A stretch of 64,000 nt of DNA from Enterococcus devriesei (GTDB lineage: Bacteria > Bacillota > Bacilli > Lactobacillales > Enterococcaceae): assembly GCF_001885905.1 (NCBI RefSeq), contig NZ_JXKM01000001.1, positions 355,988-419,987 on the forward strand, read 5' to 3'. Below, one piece after another: positions 27,732 through 36,867 of the stretch (positions within the stretch are counted from its first letter, which is position 1; the number at the start of each line of letters is the position of its first letter). The position numbers and the translations under genes were made by a program. The notes below the pieces were generated by a model that had not been told where the DNA came from, made no database searches, and was given only the letters and a program-made list of their open reading frames with translations.

Positions 27732-29246
27732 CTAGTTTAGTTTACCACGTTCACGATACCATTGATCTGGCTGCCAAGTCCATTCGTGACCATTTTTCGC
27801 TAACAGGTCAAAGGCAGATTGGGGGCCCATGGTTCCAGCAGCGTAGTTTGGAAAGCCTGGTGTTGTTTTGTCCCAAGTGTGACGGATGCGGTCAACGATT
27901 TCCCATGAGTTTGCAACTTCGTCCCAATGAGAAAAGTTGGTAGCATCACCATTTAGAGCATCTAGTAATAATTTTTCGTAAGCCTCAGGACTATTTTCTG
28001 TCACTTCAGCGCTTTGACGGAAGTCTAATTTGACCGGTTCCGTATTAAAGCCTTGGCCAATTTTTTTGCCATTTAAGGTCAAGGAGAACCCTTCTGTTGG
28101 TTGAATATAAATCGTCAAAATATTTTGCGGCAAGTCAGCGCCTTTGGCTTCTTCTTGTTCAAAATTAAAGACATTGACTGGTAATTGTTTGAACACGATA
28201 TTGATTCGGGTACCTTTTTCGGTCATCCGTTTACCGGTGCGAATATAGAAAGGAATACCTGACCAGCGGAAGTTATCGATTAAGAATTTACCAGCTACGA
28301 AAGTTTCCATCAGGGAATCTTCAGCGACTTTAGGCTCGTCGTGATACGCGACAAAATCTTTACCATCTAACGTTCCGGCGTCATATTGTCCACGGACGAA
28401 ATTTTGTAAAACTTCTTCTGACGAATAGCGGCGAATCGCTTCTAAAGCTTTGACTTTTTCTTGGCGAATCGAGGAATTTGAAAAAGAAGTCGGAACTTCC
28501 ATCGCTAATAAGGCAACAACTTGCAGGATGTGATTTTGAACCATATCTTTCAAGGCACCACTTTGTTCATAATAGCCGCCTCGATCCTCTACGCCTAACG
28601 CTTCGGAAAAAGTGATTTGGATATTTTCAATATAGCGGTTGTTCCAAAGGGATTCGAAGATATTATTACCAAAACGAATCACGGAAATATTTTGAATCAT
28701 TTCTTTGCCTAAGTAATGATCAATCCGGAAAATGTCTTCTTCTGGAAAGACATTACGGATTTGTTGATTCAATTCAGCCGCGGAATCGTAGTCAAAGCCA
28801 AAAGGTTTTTCGATCACTAAACGATTGTAGCCAGTTGTTGTCAAAATCCCTTGAGACTTCAAATGATTAACGATCGTACCGAAAAATTGAGGTGCCATCG
28901 CCAAGTAATATATCCGATTGCCTTGCAAACCATATTGTTCGTCTAATTTGTCAGATAAGTCCTTTAGTTGATCGTAATGCTTAGTATCATTCACGTCATG
29001 GGATAAATAATAAAAGTGGCTGGCAAAATCTTTCTTTTCTTCATCGGTAGGATTCAAATCTTTGATTTTATCACAAACGATCTCGCGGTAGTGATCGTCG
29101 CTCCAAGGTCTTCTAGCCGTTCCAATCACAGCAAAGTGTTCAGCGAGATTGCCTTTTTTATACAAGCGAAACAACGAAGGATACAATTTCCGTTGTGCTA
29201 GATCGCCGGTTCCGCCAAATATCGTAAATAATGCAGCTTGTTCCAT
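27732..29246 (-). CDS. zwf: Glucose-6-phosphate 1-dehydrogenase
   Basis: Zwf (504 aa) oxidises glucose-6-phosphate to 6-phosphogluconolactone with NADP and opens the oxidative pentose phosphate route. The dinucleotide fold begins TIFGGTGDLAQRKLYPSLF; the substrate motif RIDHYLGKEMIQN with its catalytic His and Lys is present, as are YNRLVIEKPFG and the later FYIRTGKRM. The frame is open to 29333, but ATG 29246 is supported by AGGAGCG and yields the normal N terminus MEQAALFTIFGG. It lies 90 bases downstream of the DtxR-type regulator on the same strand and may be co-transcribed with it. Confidence 0.96.
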   Translation of the reverse strand: MEQAALFTIFGGTGDLAQRKLYPSLFRLYKKGNLAEHFAVIGTARRPWSDDHYREIVCDKIKDLNPTDEEKKDFASHFYYLSHDVNDTKHYDQLKDLSDKLDEQYGLQGNRIYYLAMAPQFFGTIVNHLKSQGILTTTGYNRLVIEKPFGFDYDSAAELNQQIRNVFPEEDIFRIDHYLGKEMIQNISVIRFGNNIFESLWNNRYIENIQITFSEALGVEDRGGYYEQSGALKDMVQNHILQVVALLAMEVPTSFSNSSIRQEKVKALEAIRRYSSEEVLQNFVRGQYDAGTLDGKDFVAYHDEPKVAEDSLMETFVAGKFLIDNFRWSGIPFYIRTGKRMTEKGTRINIVFKQLPVNVFNFEQEEAKGADLPQNILTIYIQPTEGFSLTLNGKKIGQGFNTEPVKLDFRQSAEVTENSPEAYEKLLLDALNGDATNFSHWDEVANSWEIVDRIRHTWDKTTPGFPNYAAGTMGPQSAFDLLAKNGHEWTWQPDQWYRERGKLN

Positions 29247-29336
29247 AAAGTTACGCTCCTCGTAGTTAGTAGTGATTACATAAGTGCTAATTCTGCCCTG
29301 GAGGTCACCGCTTCCAAGGACAGACAAACTCAAATC

Positions 29337-29984
29337 TTATAGGGCATCAACGAAGATCGTTGATGCGGCTTTATAACTGATTGATACCTCTTTTTGTTGG
29401 TTTTGTAAAGTAATTGGCCCTTCATAAGCAGCGACATTCGTGATGGTAAATTCTTCGTGGATTTTTACGCCTAAGTCCATCAAATAATCCAGCAGCTCCT
29501 TCTCGTCTAAGACACGGGCGATGCGGATCTGAGTTCCTTCAGAATAGTTCGCTAAAGTCATTCGTTCCTCTTCATGGACTGTTTGATCCTGCTGAGGGAT
29601 CATGCCTCCATGAGGACAGAAGGTGGGGTGGCTTAAATAATTGTCCAATCTCTCTTCCAATTGAGGAGACGTCACATGCTCTAAGACTTCTGCTTCTTCA
29701 TGGACTTCATTCCAGGAATAGCCGAGATGATCGACTAAGAACACTTCCCATAAACGATGTTTGCGGACTAAGGCACTGGCCTTTTTCAAACCAGCTGGCG
29801 TTAATTGTACTCCTTGATAAGGGGAGTGTTCCACCAAGCCTTCTTTGACTAATTTATTGATCATTTCGCTGACCGAAGCTCCAGAAATGGATAAACCGGC
29901 AACGATTTTTTTATTGCTGACTTTTTTTTCGTCGCCACCTAATTCTAATATTAATTTTAAATAATCTTCGCGGTTCGGTGTCAT
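29337..29984 (-). CDS. DtxR/MntR family metal-dependent transcriptional regulator
   Basis: A 215-residue regulator with an N-terminal winged helix (GASVSEMINKLVKEGLVEH), a dimerisation and metal domain, and a C-terminal SH3-like domain (about 145-215). Ligand candidates fall at the family positions: Asp7, His76, Glu80, His95, Glu99, Glu102, His103 and Cys123 in TFCPHGG. This set resembles manganese-responsive SloR/ScaR/EfaR-type proteins more than MntR of Bacillus. Direct targets are not visible. A possible minus-strand promoter is TGGAAA (30045-30050) and TAAACT (30022-30027), 17 bases apart. Confidence 0.9.
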   Translation of the reverse strand: MTPNREDYLKLILELGGDEKKVSNKKIVAGLSISGASVSEMINKLVKEGLVEHSPYQGVQLTPAGLKKASALVRKHRLWEVFLVDHLGYSWNEVHEEAEVLEHVTSPQLEERLDNYLSHPTFCPHGGMIPQQDQTVHEEERMTLANYSEGTQIRIARVLDEKELLDYLMDLGVKIHEEFTITNVAAYEGPITLQNQQKEVSISYKAASTIFVDAL

Positions 29985-30123
29985 TGATGTTCATCCTTTC
30001 ATAACGAAGCATATCAGATTTAGTTTATCAAAAAAATCTTTTTATTTCCATTTGATTGGATTTTTATTTTAAAGACACAGAGATGTTATAACGGCGGTAA
30101 TTAAAAAAAAGTTCTTAGAAAAC

Positions 30124-30152
30124 TTGCACAATCGTTATAAAAAGGGTAGGAT
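30124..30152 (+). promoter_or_regulatory. Promoter of gltB
   Basis: TTGCAC (30124-30129), 17-base spacer, TAGGAT (30147-30152), 48 bases before the gltB start. The divergent regulator gene starts at 29984, so 29985-30199 is a shared control region; no clear palindromic operator stands out in it. Confidence 0.72.
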
Positions 30153-30199
30153 ATTAAAAATAAATGAGAATTGTCAAACTATTTAAAGGATTGATGTGA

Positions 30200-33100
30200 A
30201 TGTTAAAGGAACAGTATACCAAAGCCCCGACCTTGTATGATCCTGCTTTTGAAAAGGATGCATGTGGTATGGGCTTTATTGCTCAAATGCAGGGCAAAAA
30301 GTCCCATCAATTGGTGGAGTATGCATTAACGATGTTAGAACGAATGAACCATCGAGGGGGTACCGGCGCAGAACCTGAGACAGGGGACGGAGCGGGTATC
30401 TTAGCGACAATTCCCGACAAGTTTTTTCAAAGAGAAGCCCAAAAGTTTGGGGCTCAGCTACCAGCGAAGTCGCAATATGCGGTAGGAATGTTTTTCCTGC
30501 CAACGGAAGAGAAGCAGAAGCTAGGCTTGTTGAAAGCTTTAGTCACTGAAATTGAAGCGGCGGGTTATCCCGTTATTTGGCAACGCGATGTTCCTTTTCA
30601 ATACGAAAACTGTGGGCCAGGTGCGCAAAAAGTCATGCCTAGCTTTGTACAGTTATTCATTAAGCGACCAGTAGATGTAGCAACGGATCGTGAGTTTGAA
30701 GATCGTTTGTTCCGTCTACGCCGAAAACTAGAAAAAATTTATCATGCTGGCGAGCTTTCGATCTGTAGCTTATCCGCTAAAACGATCGTCTATAAAGGCA
30801 TGCTCCATGCTTATCAAGTGGGGATCTTTTATGATGATTTAAAGGACCAAGATTTTGAAGCGAGTATCGCAGTTGTTCATTCACGCTTTTCTACCAATAC
30901 TTTTCCTAGCTGGGATCGAGCACAGCCGTTTCGTTTCTTGGCTCATAATGGAGAGATTAATACCTTACGAGGTTCAGAAAATTGGATGAAGAGTCATGAT
31001 ATTGAAGTTTATAATGAAGAAGATTCAGATTCTGCCAAACTGGAAAACTGTATGGAATATCTTTACCGCAACGGTCGTGACATTCCTCACGCACTGATGA
31101 TGATGGTACCAGAAGCTTGGTCGGAAGAAGCCAACTTAGGCGAAGAAATGACCGCTTTTCAAGAATACAATGCCAGCTTCATGGCTCCTTGGGACGGTCC
31201 GGCAGCTTTGTGTTTCACCGATGGTGAGATGGTGGGAGCGACCTTGGACCGGAATGGCTTACGACCTTCTCGTTATTCGATTACGAAGGATGGCTTTGTA
31301 CAGGTGGCTTCTGAATCCGGCGTCGTCGACTTCGCACCTTCCAATGTGATTGAAAAAGGGGTTTTAGGACCCGCTAACATGATCTTAGTCGATACGACGA
31401 AGGGCAAGTTTTACCGTAATCAAGAAATCAAAGAAAAATATGCGAAGGCTCATCATTATCGTGAATGGTTGACGGAGCACAGAATTGCCTTAACAGAGTT
31501 GCCTGAGGTGGAAGCCGCACCGCTGGAATTATCGGAAAAAGAATTGCAGATGATGTGGAAGCTGAATGGTTACACGGATGAGATTATTCGCGGGGCTTTA
31601 TTACCAATGGCGGAAAAAGGGGAAGAACCGGTTCTTTCAATGGGCTTTGATTCTCCGTTAGCCGTGTTAAGCGACAAGTCGCAATCTTTGTTTACTTATT
31701 TCAAACAACAATTCGCCCAAGTTACCAACCCGCCAATCGACGCGATTCGCGAACAGCTTGTGATCGGGACGGAAATGTTTTTAGGCCGTGATGGCGATGT
31801 GCGAGTGGATCAGGCTGAAAATTGTCAAAAATTAAAAATCAACAGTCCGGTATTAAGCACTAGTGACTTCCAAAAGATTCAACAACTAGCTACCAAGCAG
31901 CAAAAAGTCGTGACTGTTTCGACCTTGTATCGTGTTGGTGCGCGAAATGCTTTAGAAGACAGCTTGGAGCAGATGTTTAAAGAAGCAGAAGGAGCCGTTG
32001 ATGCAGGAGCGACGATCTTAATCTTAAGTGACCGCGGGTTTGCTTCAGACAAAATGGCGCTGCCAATCTTGTTGGCTGTTTCTGGGTTGCACAATCATTT
32101 AGTCCGCAAAGGAAAAGCATCTCACGTGAGTCTAGTGGTAGACTCTGGGGAAGTTTGCGAAGTCCATCATTTCGCGACCTTGATCGGTTATGGAGCCAGT
32201 GGTATTCATCCTTATGGGGCCTACGCGACCTTGGAAACCTTTGAGATTGAAAATGGCTTGGAAAATTATCGTAAAGCAGCGGAAAAAGGCATCGTCAAAG
32301 TCATGTCCCGCATGGGGATCTCGACGATCGCCGGTTACCATGGGGCTCAGCTTTTTGAAGTAGTGGGGATTAGTCAACAGGTGACGGATAAATACTTTAC
32401 TGGAACAGCCAGCCGAATTGGTGGACTGTCCTTGATCCAGATTGAAGAAGAATATTTGACCCGGCACGAAGCTGCCTATGGCTCGCGGCAAAATGATCTG
32501 CTGGCTTCTGGCGGGAGTTTCCAATATAAGGCAGACGGAGAGCATCATTTATTCAATCCTAAAACGATCTATAATTTCCAGCAAGCAGTTCGTGCAGGTG
32601 ATTATCAGTTGTTCAAGCATTATGTCGATCAAATGAATCAAGAAGCGCTGGATGAACCAACGTCCTTGCGTTCGCTTTGGGAATTTAAAAACGAGCGACC
32701 AGCGGTAAAATTATCTGAGGTGGAACCGGCGAGTAAAATCGTGAAACGTTTCAAAGTCGGCGCGATGTCTTATGGTTCTTTAAGTGAAGAAGCTCATCAA
32801 TGTATCGCTGAGGCGATGAATGCTATTGGGGCAAAATCCAATAGTGGTGAAGGCGGCGAACATCGCAAACGGTTCAAAGCGCAAGCGGATGGTAAGAATT
32901 TTAATAGTAAGATCAAACAAGTGGCTTCTGGTCGTTTCGGGGTTAATGCTGAGTATTTAATGAGCGCAGAAGAATTACAAATCAAAATGGCGCAAGGAGC
33001 GAAACCGGGTGAAGGCGGACAGTTGCCGGGGAATAAGGTCTTTCCATGGGTAGCAGAGATTCGCGGCTCGACACCAGGTGTCCGACTGATCTCGCCACCG

Positions 33101-34690
33101 CCTCATCACGATATTTATTCGATTGAGGATCTGGCGCAGCTGATCTATGACTTAAAAGCGATCAATCCGTATGCCAAGATCAATGTTAAATTGGTTTCAA
33201 GCACCGGAGTCGGTACGATTGCTACCGGAGTGGTGAAAGCAGGCGCCGATGTCGTTGTGATCTCTGGGTACGACGGTGGAACCGGGGCTTCGCCGCGAAA
33301 TTCGATTCGGGATGCCGGGCTACCGTGGGAAATGGGTGTCGCTGAAGCCCATCAAACTTTGGCAATGAACAATCTACGTCAACGAATGACGTTAGAAACA
33401 GATGGTAAGCTGATGACTGGTCGGGATGTCGCGATGGCGATCTTATTAGGGGCTGAGGAATATAGTTTTGCATCATTGGCGCTAGTTGCAATCGGCTGCG
33501 TCATGATGCGGGTCTGCAGCTTGAATACGTGTCCGGTCGGGGTGGCGACCCAAAATCCAGCCTTACGGAAATTCTTTGTTGGTAAACCTGAACACTTAAT
33601 TAATATGATGCATTTTATCGCGGAGGATTTACGAGAGATCATGGCGGAGCTCGGCTTTAGAAGTATTGACGAAATGATCGGTCACACCGAAGTCTTACAG
33701 CCTCGTTTTATTGCAAAAGGTAAAGCCAAATCATTAGATTTTTCCCGCATCTTTTCAACTAGCGTGGGGATTCAACGAAAGACGGAAGATCCCTTCAAAG
33801 AAAAACGGGAATGGCCTGAATTGGATCATTTCGCGGAAGGTGCCATCAGAAATGGTGAATTAGTGGAGATGACTTATCCAATCAACAACGTCAATCGCAC
33901 AGTCGGCGCACGAATGGGCGGCTGGATCGCGGAACGTTTCGGCAATTATGCGTTAACGCAGGGTCAAATCAAATATACGTATACAGGAATTGCGGGTCAA
34001 AGCTTTGGTTCATTCATTACGCAAGGAATGGAATTGAAATTGATTGGCGAAGGCAATGACTATGTAGGCAAAGGATTGAGTGGTGGACGCTTGATTATTG
34101 TTCCACCGGAGGATGCGGCATATGATGTTGAAAATTCTCCAATCGTGGGAAATGTCGTTTGCTTTGGTGCCAATCGCGGTGAAGGTTATTTCCGCGGCAA
34201 AGCGGGAGAGCGTTTCTGTGTCCGCAATAGTGGAGCCAATGTTGTGGTAGAAGGCGTCGGCGATCATGGCTGTGAATACATGACCGGCGGGGTTGCGGTA
34301 ATCTTAGGACCAACCGGCCGAAACTTTGCGGCGGGGATGTCCGGTGGTGTCGCGTATGTCTATGATCCGACTGGGACCTTTGCTGAAAAATGCAATCTGG
34401 AAATGGTGGAGCTCTTTACATTCGGCGAGTCAGGTGATGACGGCGTCTTGAAAGAAATGATCGAAAAACATTTTGCTTATACGGATTCCTTGAAGGCGGC
34501 ACAATTATTGAATGATTGGGAGACAGCGCAAAAGCACTTTGTCAAAGTCTATCCAAGAGAATACCATGAAATGATTCGGGTCACTGAAGAGCTGGCGAAA
34601 ACCGGCTTAACAGGTGAGGAATTGATTGAAAAAGCCTTTGTTGAGGTGATCGGTGAACAAACTGCACCGGCTGGAAAGGAGCGTGGCTAA
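30200..34690 (+). CDS. gltB: Glutamate synthase large subunit
   Basis: GltB (1496 aa) converts glutamine plus 2-oxoglutarate to two glutamates. The N-terminal class II amidotransferase domain starts at Cys22 (EKDACGMGFIAQ) after a 21-residue propeptide that must be removed. The central and FMN-binding synthase domains contain SYGSLSEEAHQ, SGEGGEHRKRF, KPGEGGQLPG, HHDIYSIEDLAQL and SGYDGGTGASP, with the iron-sulfur cysteines in CVMMRVCSLNTCPVGVATQNP. The C-terminal GXGXG beta-helix domain closes the protein (GGRLIIVPPE, GNVVCFGANRGEGYFRG). The gene is complete and overlaps neither neighbour. Confidence 0.97.
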   Translation: MLKEQYTKAPTLYDPAFEKDACGMGFIAQMQGKKSHQLVEYALTMLERMNHRGGTGAEPETGDGAGILATIPDKFFQREAQKFGAQLPAKSQYAVGMFFLPTEEKQKLGLLKALVTEIEAAGYPVIWQRDVPFQYENCGPGAQKVMPSFVQLFIKRPVDVATDREFEDRLFRLRRKLEKIYHAGELSICSLSAKTIVYKGMLHAYQVGIFYDDLKDQDFEASIAVVHSRFSTNTFPSWDRAQPFRFLAHNGEINTLRGSENWMKSHDIEVYNEEDSDSAKLENCMEYLYRNGRDIPHALMMMVPEAWSEEANLGEEMTAFQEYNASFMAPWDGPAALCFTDGEMVGATLDRNGLRPSRYSITKDGFVQVASESGVVDFAPSNVIEKGVLGPANMILVDTTKGKFYRNQEIKEKYAKAHHYREWLTEHRIALTELPEVEAAPLELSEKELQMMWKLNGYTDEIIRGALLPMAEKGEEPVLSMGFDSPLAVLSDKSQSLFTYFKQQFAQVTNPPIDAIREQLVIGTEMFLGRDGDVRVDQAENCQKLKINSPVLSTSDFQKIQQLATKQQKVVTVSTLYRVGARNALEDSLEQMFKEAEGAVDAGATILILSDRGFASDKMALPILLAVSGLHNHLVRKGKASHVSLVVDSGEVCEVHHFATLIGYGASGIHPYGAYATLETFEIENGLENYRKAAEKGIVKVMSRMGISTIAGYHGAQLFEVVGISQQVTDKYFTGTASRIGGLSLIQIEEEYLTRHEAAYGSRQNDLLASGGSFQYKADGEHHLFNPKTIYNFQQAVRAGDYQLFKHYVDQMNQEALDEPTSLRSLWEFKNERPAVKLSEVEPASKIVKRFKVGAMSYGSLSEEAHQCIAEAMNAIGAKSNSGEGGEHRKRFKAQADGKNFNSKIKQVASGRFGVNAEYLMSAEELQIKMAQGAKPGEGGQLPGNKVFPWVAEIRGSTPGVRLISPPPHHDIYSIEDLAQLIYDLKAINPYAKINVKLVSSTGVGTIATGVVKAGADVVVISGYDGGTGASPRNSIRDAGLPWEMGVAEAHQTLAMNNLRQRMTLETDGKLMTGRDVAMAILLGAEEYSFASLALVAIGCVMMRVCSLNTCPVGVATQNPALRKFFVGKPEHLINMMHFIAEDLREIMAELGFRSIDEMIGHTEVLQPRFIAKGKAKSLDFSRIFSTSVGIQRKTEDPFKEKREWPELDHFAEGAIRNGELVEMTYPINNVNRTVGARMGGWIAERFGNYALTQGQIKYTYTGIAGQSFGSFITQGMELKLIGEGNDYVGKGLSGGRLIIVPPEDAAYDVENSPIVGNVVCFGANRGEGYFRGKAGERFCVRNSGANVVVEGVGDHGCEYMTGGVAVILGPTGRNFAAGMSGGVAYVYDPTGTFAEKCNLEMVELFTFGESGDDGVLKEMIEKHFAYTDSLKAAQLLNDWETAQKHFVKVYPREYHEMIRVTEELAKTGLTGEELIEKAFVEVIGEQTAPAGKERG

Positions 34691-34691
34691 G

Positions 34692-36128
34692 ATGGCGGAC
34701 CCATTTGGATTTTTAAAATATGCCCGGAAGGATAATCCCTATCGTCCGGTAGAAGAACGGGTCAAGGATTGGCAAGAGCTGCAAACTCCTTTAAGTGTGG
34801 AAGAGCGGCAAGAGCAAGCAGCTCGTTGTATGAACTGTGGCATTCCCTTTTGCCATACCGGAATCTTTTACGGGGGCAAACGCGCGGTCTCAGGTTGTCC
34901 CAACGATAATTTGATTCCTGAATGGAACGACTTCGTTTATCGCGGGGATTTTAAAAATGCTTTTGAGCGGTTAGCTAAGACCAATCCGTTGCCTGAAATG
35001 ACGGGACGGGTTTGCCCAGCACCTTGTGAGAAATCCTGTACCGAGGGCTTGAACGGAGCTGGAGTTGCGATTCATGACAATGAGCGCTTTATTATTGATA
35101 ATGCCTTTGAGCAGGATTGGGTCAAAGCAGACGGCATGCCGGTGGAACGAACCAATTTTACCGTTGCGGTGATTGGTTCCGGGCCTGCGGGGCTTTCAGC
35201 CGCATGGCGCTTAAATCAGCTAGGTCATCAAGTAACGGTGTATGAACGTAGCGATCGTGCCGGAGGATTACTGATGTATGGTATTCCAAACATGAAGCTT
35301 GATAAAGACATCGTACAACGTCGAATCGATGTGATGGAAGCGGTAGGAATCACCTTTGTGCTGAATACCGAAGTCGGTGTCGACGTTACGGCAGAAGAAC
35401 TACAGGAAAAATACGATCGCGTGATTGTTGCTAGTGGTGCTAGTGTACCACGAGATTTGAAAATCAAAGGCCGCGAGTTACATGGTATTCAGTTTGCGGT
35501 GGATTATTTGACGGATTGTACGAAAGATGTGCTGAAGCATGGCAAAGAGGCCACCAGTAAAAAACTGGCAGGTAAGCACGTTGTAGTCATTGGCGGCGGC
35601 GATACCGGGAATGACTGTATTGGTTCCGCGATTCGTCAAGGTGCGGCTTCTGTTAAGCAGCTGGAGATCACGCCACAATTACCGCCTGAACGGACAGCAA
35701 ATAATCCGTGGCCGGAATACTCGATGGTGGATCGCACAGGCTATGGTCAGGAAGAAGGCCTGTTGGAAAATAAGGAATTGACTTATTACAATACCTCAAC
35801 GACCGCCTTTGTCGGAGCCGAGCGGGGACAAGTAATTGCCATCGAAACGACAAAAGTCGACAATCGTTTCCAACCAGTAGCTGGAACGGAGCAAGTCTTA
35901 AAGGCTGATTTAGTTTTATTGGCGATGGGCTTTACCGGCGCAGAGAAAAGCTTGTTAGATGCTTTTGATGTGCAAGAAATCTACGAAGATTACACGACTA
36001 ACAATGAAAAAGTCTATGTGGCTGGTGATGCTAGAAGAGGACCAAGCTTGGTAATTTGGGGTATTCGTGAAGGCCGTAAAGCTGCAGAAAACGTCGATCA
36101 AATGCTACGGACGTTGATCTATCAGTAA
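34692..36128 (+). CDS. gltD: Glutamate synthase small subunit
   Basis: GltD (478 aa) passes electrons from NADPH through FAD and two 4Fe-4S centres to GltB. N-terminal cysteine clusters are CMNCGIPFCH, SGCPNDN and CPAPCEKSC; the FAD-binding loop is VIGSGPAGLSAAWRL and the NADPH loop VVIGGGDTGNDCIG; MGFTGAEK and YVAGDARRGPSLV complete the C-terminal FAD domain. A frame exists upstream to 34653, but ATG 34692, two bases after the gltB stop and behind AAGGAG, gives the family N terminus MADPFGFLKYAR. It forms a two-gene operon with gltB. Confidence 0.96.
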   Translation: MADPFGFLKYARKDNPYRPVEERVKDWQELQTPLSVEERQEQAARCMNCGIPFCHTGIFYGGKRAVSGCPNDNLIPEWNDFVYRGDFKNAFERLAKTNPLPEMTGRVCPAPCEKSCTEGLNGAGVAIHDNERFIIDNAFEQDWVKADGMPVERTNFTVAVIGSGPAGLSAAWRLNQLGHQVTVYERSDRAGGLLMYGIPNMKLDKDIVQRRIDVMEAVGITFVLNTEVGVDVTAEELQEKYDRVIVASGASVPRDLKIKGRELHGIQFAVDYLTDCTKDVLKHGKEATSKKLAGKHVVVIGGGDTGNDCIGSAIRQGAASVKQLEITPQLPPERTANNPWPEYSMVDRTGYGQEEGLLENKELTYYNTSTTAFVGAERGQVIAIETTKVDNRFQPVAGTEQVLKADLVLLAMGFTGAEKSLLDAFDVQEIYEDYTTNNEKVYVAGDARRGPSLVIWGIREGRKAAENVDQMLRTLIYQ

Positions 36129-36130
36129 AC

Positions 36131-36171
36131 AAAAAAGGTGTGCCGATTATTGCATCGGTACACCTTTTTTT
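36131..36171. terminator. Bidirectional terminator between gltD and the minus-strand gene
   Basis: AAAAAAGGTGTGCCGAT pairs with ATCGGTACACCTTTTTTT (one mismatch in the stem). It serves gltD on plus, and its A-run gives a T-run on minus for the convergent gene, whose stop codon lies inside it. Confidence 0.88.
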
Positions 36172-36527
36172 GGCGGATTGAGCGTTGTTGGTACAAGTGT
36201 CAGAGAAATATCATCTAGTTCATCGTACAAAGTATCTGGGGTTCCATTTTTAGTCTTGATGATTAAATGGTAACCAAATTGATCTTGGATCGCTAGTTTT
36301 TGTTCACTTAACTCAATCAGCTGGTAAATGATGGCACTGCCATCTAAAATAATCGATAGATCAGGATAAATCGTGATTGTGTGGAGTCTTTTCTCGCGGG
36401 GATGAGAAAATTCCCAAGAACCGACGTACAAGCTATTCAGCTCCTGCGTTTCATGCCTGCGCACTAGCTTCGCTCCCGCCGCCGCAATCCCAAGAGAGGT
36501 TAGAAAAAAAGGCCACTTTAATCTCAT
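36147..36527 (-). CDS. Small protein with N-terminal membrane segment, DUF4828-like
   Basis: A 126-residue protein beginning MRLKWPFFLTSLGIAAAGAKL, a short hydrophobic stretch that could be a membrane anchor or uncleaved signal, followed by a soluble beta-rich part with the segment LYVGSWEFSHPREKRLHTITIYPDLSIILDG. Order and size resemble the uncharacterised DUF4828 family of lactic acid bacteria, a match from memory that needs a profile search. The start at 36527 follows AAAGGAG. Upstream in-frame ATG 36560 lies in the duplicated leader and has no ribosome site. Function unknown. Confidence 0.65.
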   Translation of the reverse strand: MRLKWPFFLTSLGIAAAGAKLVRRHETQELNSLYVGSWEFSHPREKRLHTITIYPDLSIILDGSAIIYQLIELSEQKLAIQDQFGYHLIIKTKNGTPDTLYDELDDISLTLVPTTLNPPKKGVPMQ

Positions 36528-36537
36528 CAAAAAAACT

Positions 36538-36702
36538 CCTTTCTCAATCTTAATGTACAAATTTTAAAAAAATTTGCTCTATTTTCGAGCCGTATACCAT
36601 TCTGCTAATCTGCTAAAGAAGAAAGGAGAACTGGCATCCTTTCTCAATCTTAGTACACAAATTTAAAAATGGTTCACTTCAAGTCTGATACCATTCGGCT
36701 AA
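36538..36702 (-). repeat. Two leader-element copies upstream of the 36147-36527 gene
   Basis: Bases 36538-36608 and 36638-36702 are imperfect direct repeats about 100 bases apart. Read on the minus strand each has TTAGC(A/C)GAATGGTAT, an AT-rich segment, GTACATTAAG or GTACTAAG, and GATTGAGAAAGGA; the gene-proximal copy has a perfect hairpin (36558-36565 with 36569-36576) and supplies the ribosome site. The spacer reads CCAGTTCTCCTTTCTTCTTT, resembling the spacer of the rmlB-rmlD repeats. Nothing else is recognisable from 36703 to the sfsA promoter. Confidence 0.75.
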
Positions 36703-36773
36703 ACATCCACAAATAAATAATTTTTTTAATTAAATAGCGTATAATTACCTGATGTAAAGCGAAACAAGCGTCG

Positions 36774-36802
36774 TTCACATCTTGTTTGTTATACTATATA
36801 AT
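36774..36802 (+). promoter_or_regulatory. Promoter of sfsA
   Basis: TTCACA (36774-36779), 17-base spacer, perfect TATAAT (36797-36802), giving a leader of about 60 bases. Confidence 0.8.
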
Positions 36803-36867
36803 AAAGTCCGTGATCTTTCCATCAGGCTTAAGGACTATTTAACTTTTTTTAGAAGGATTTAGATAAA

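Noticed and set aside
29985..30199. A DtxR/MntR operator palindrome upstream of the regulator gene
   Set aside because: The region is AT-rich with partial inverted repeats, but no convincing interrupted palindrome stands out by eye.
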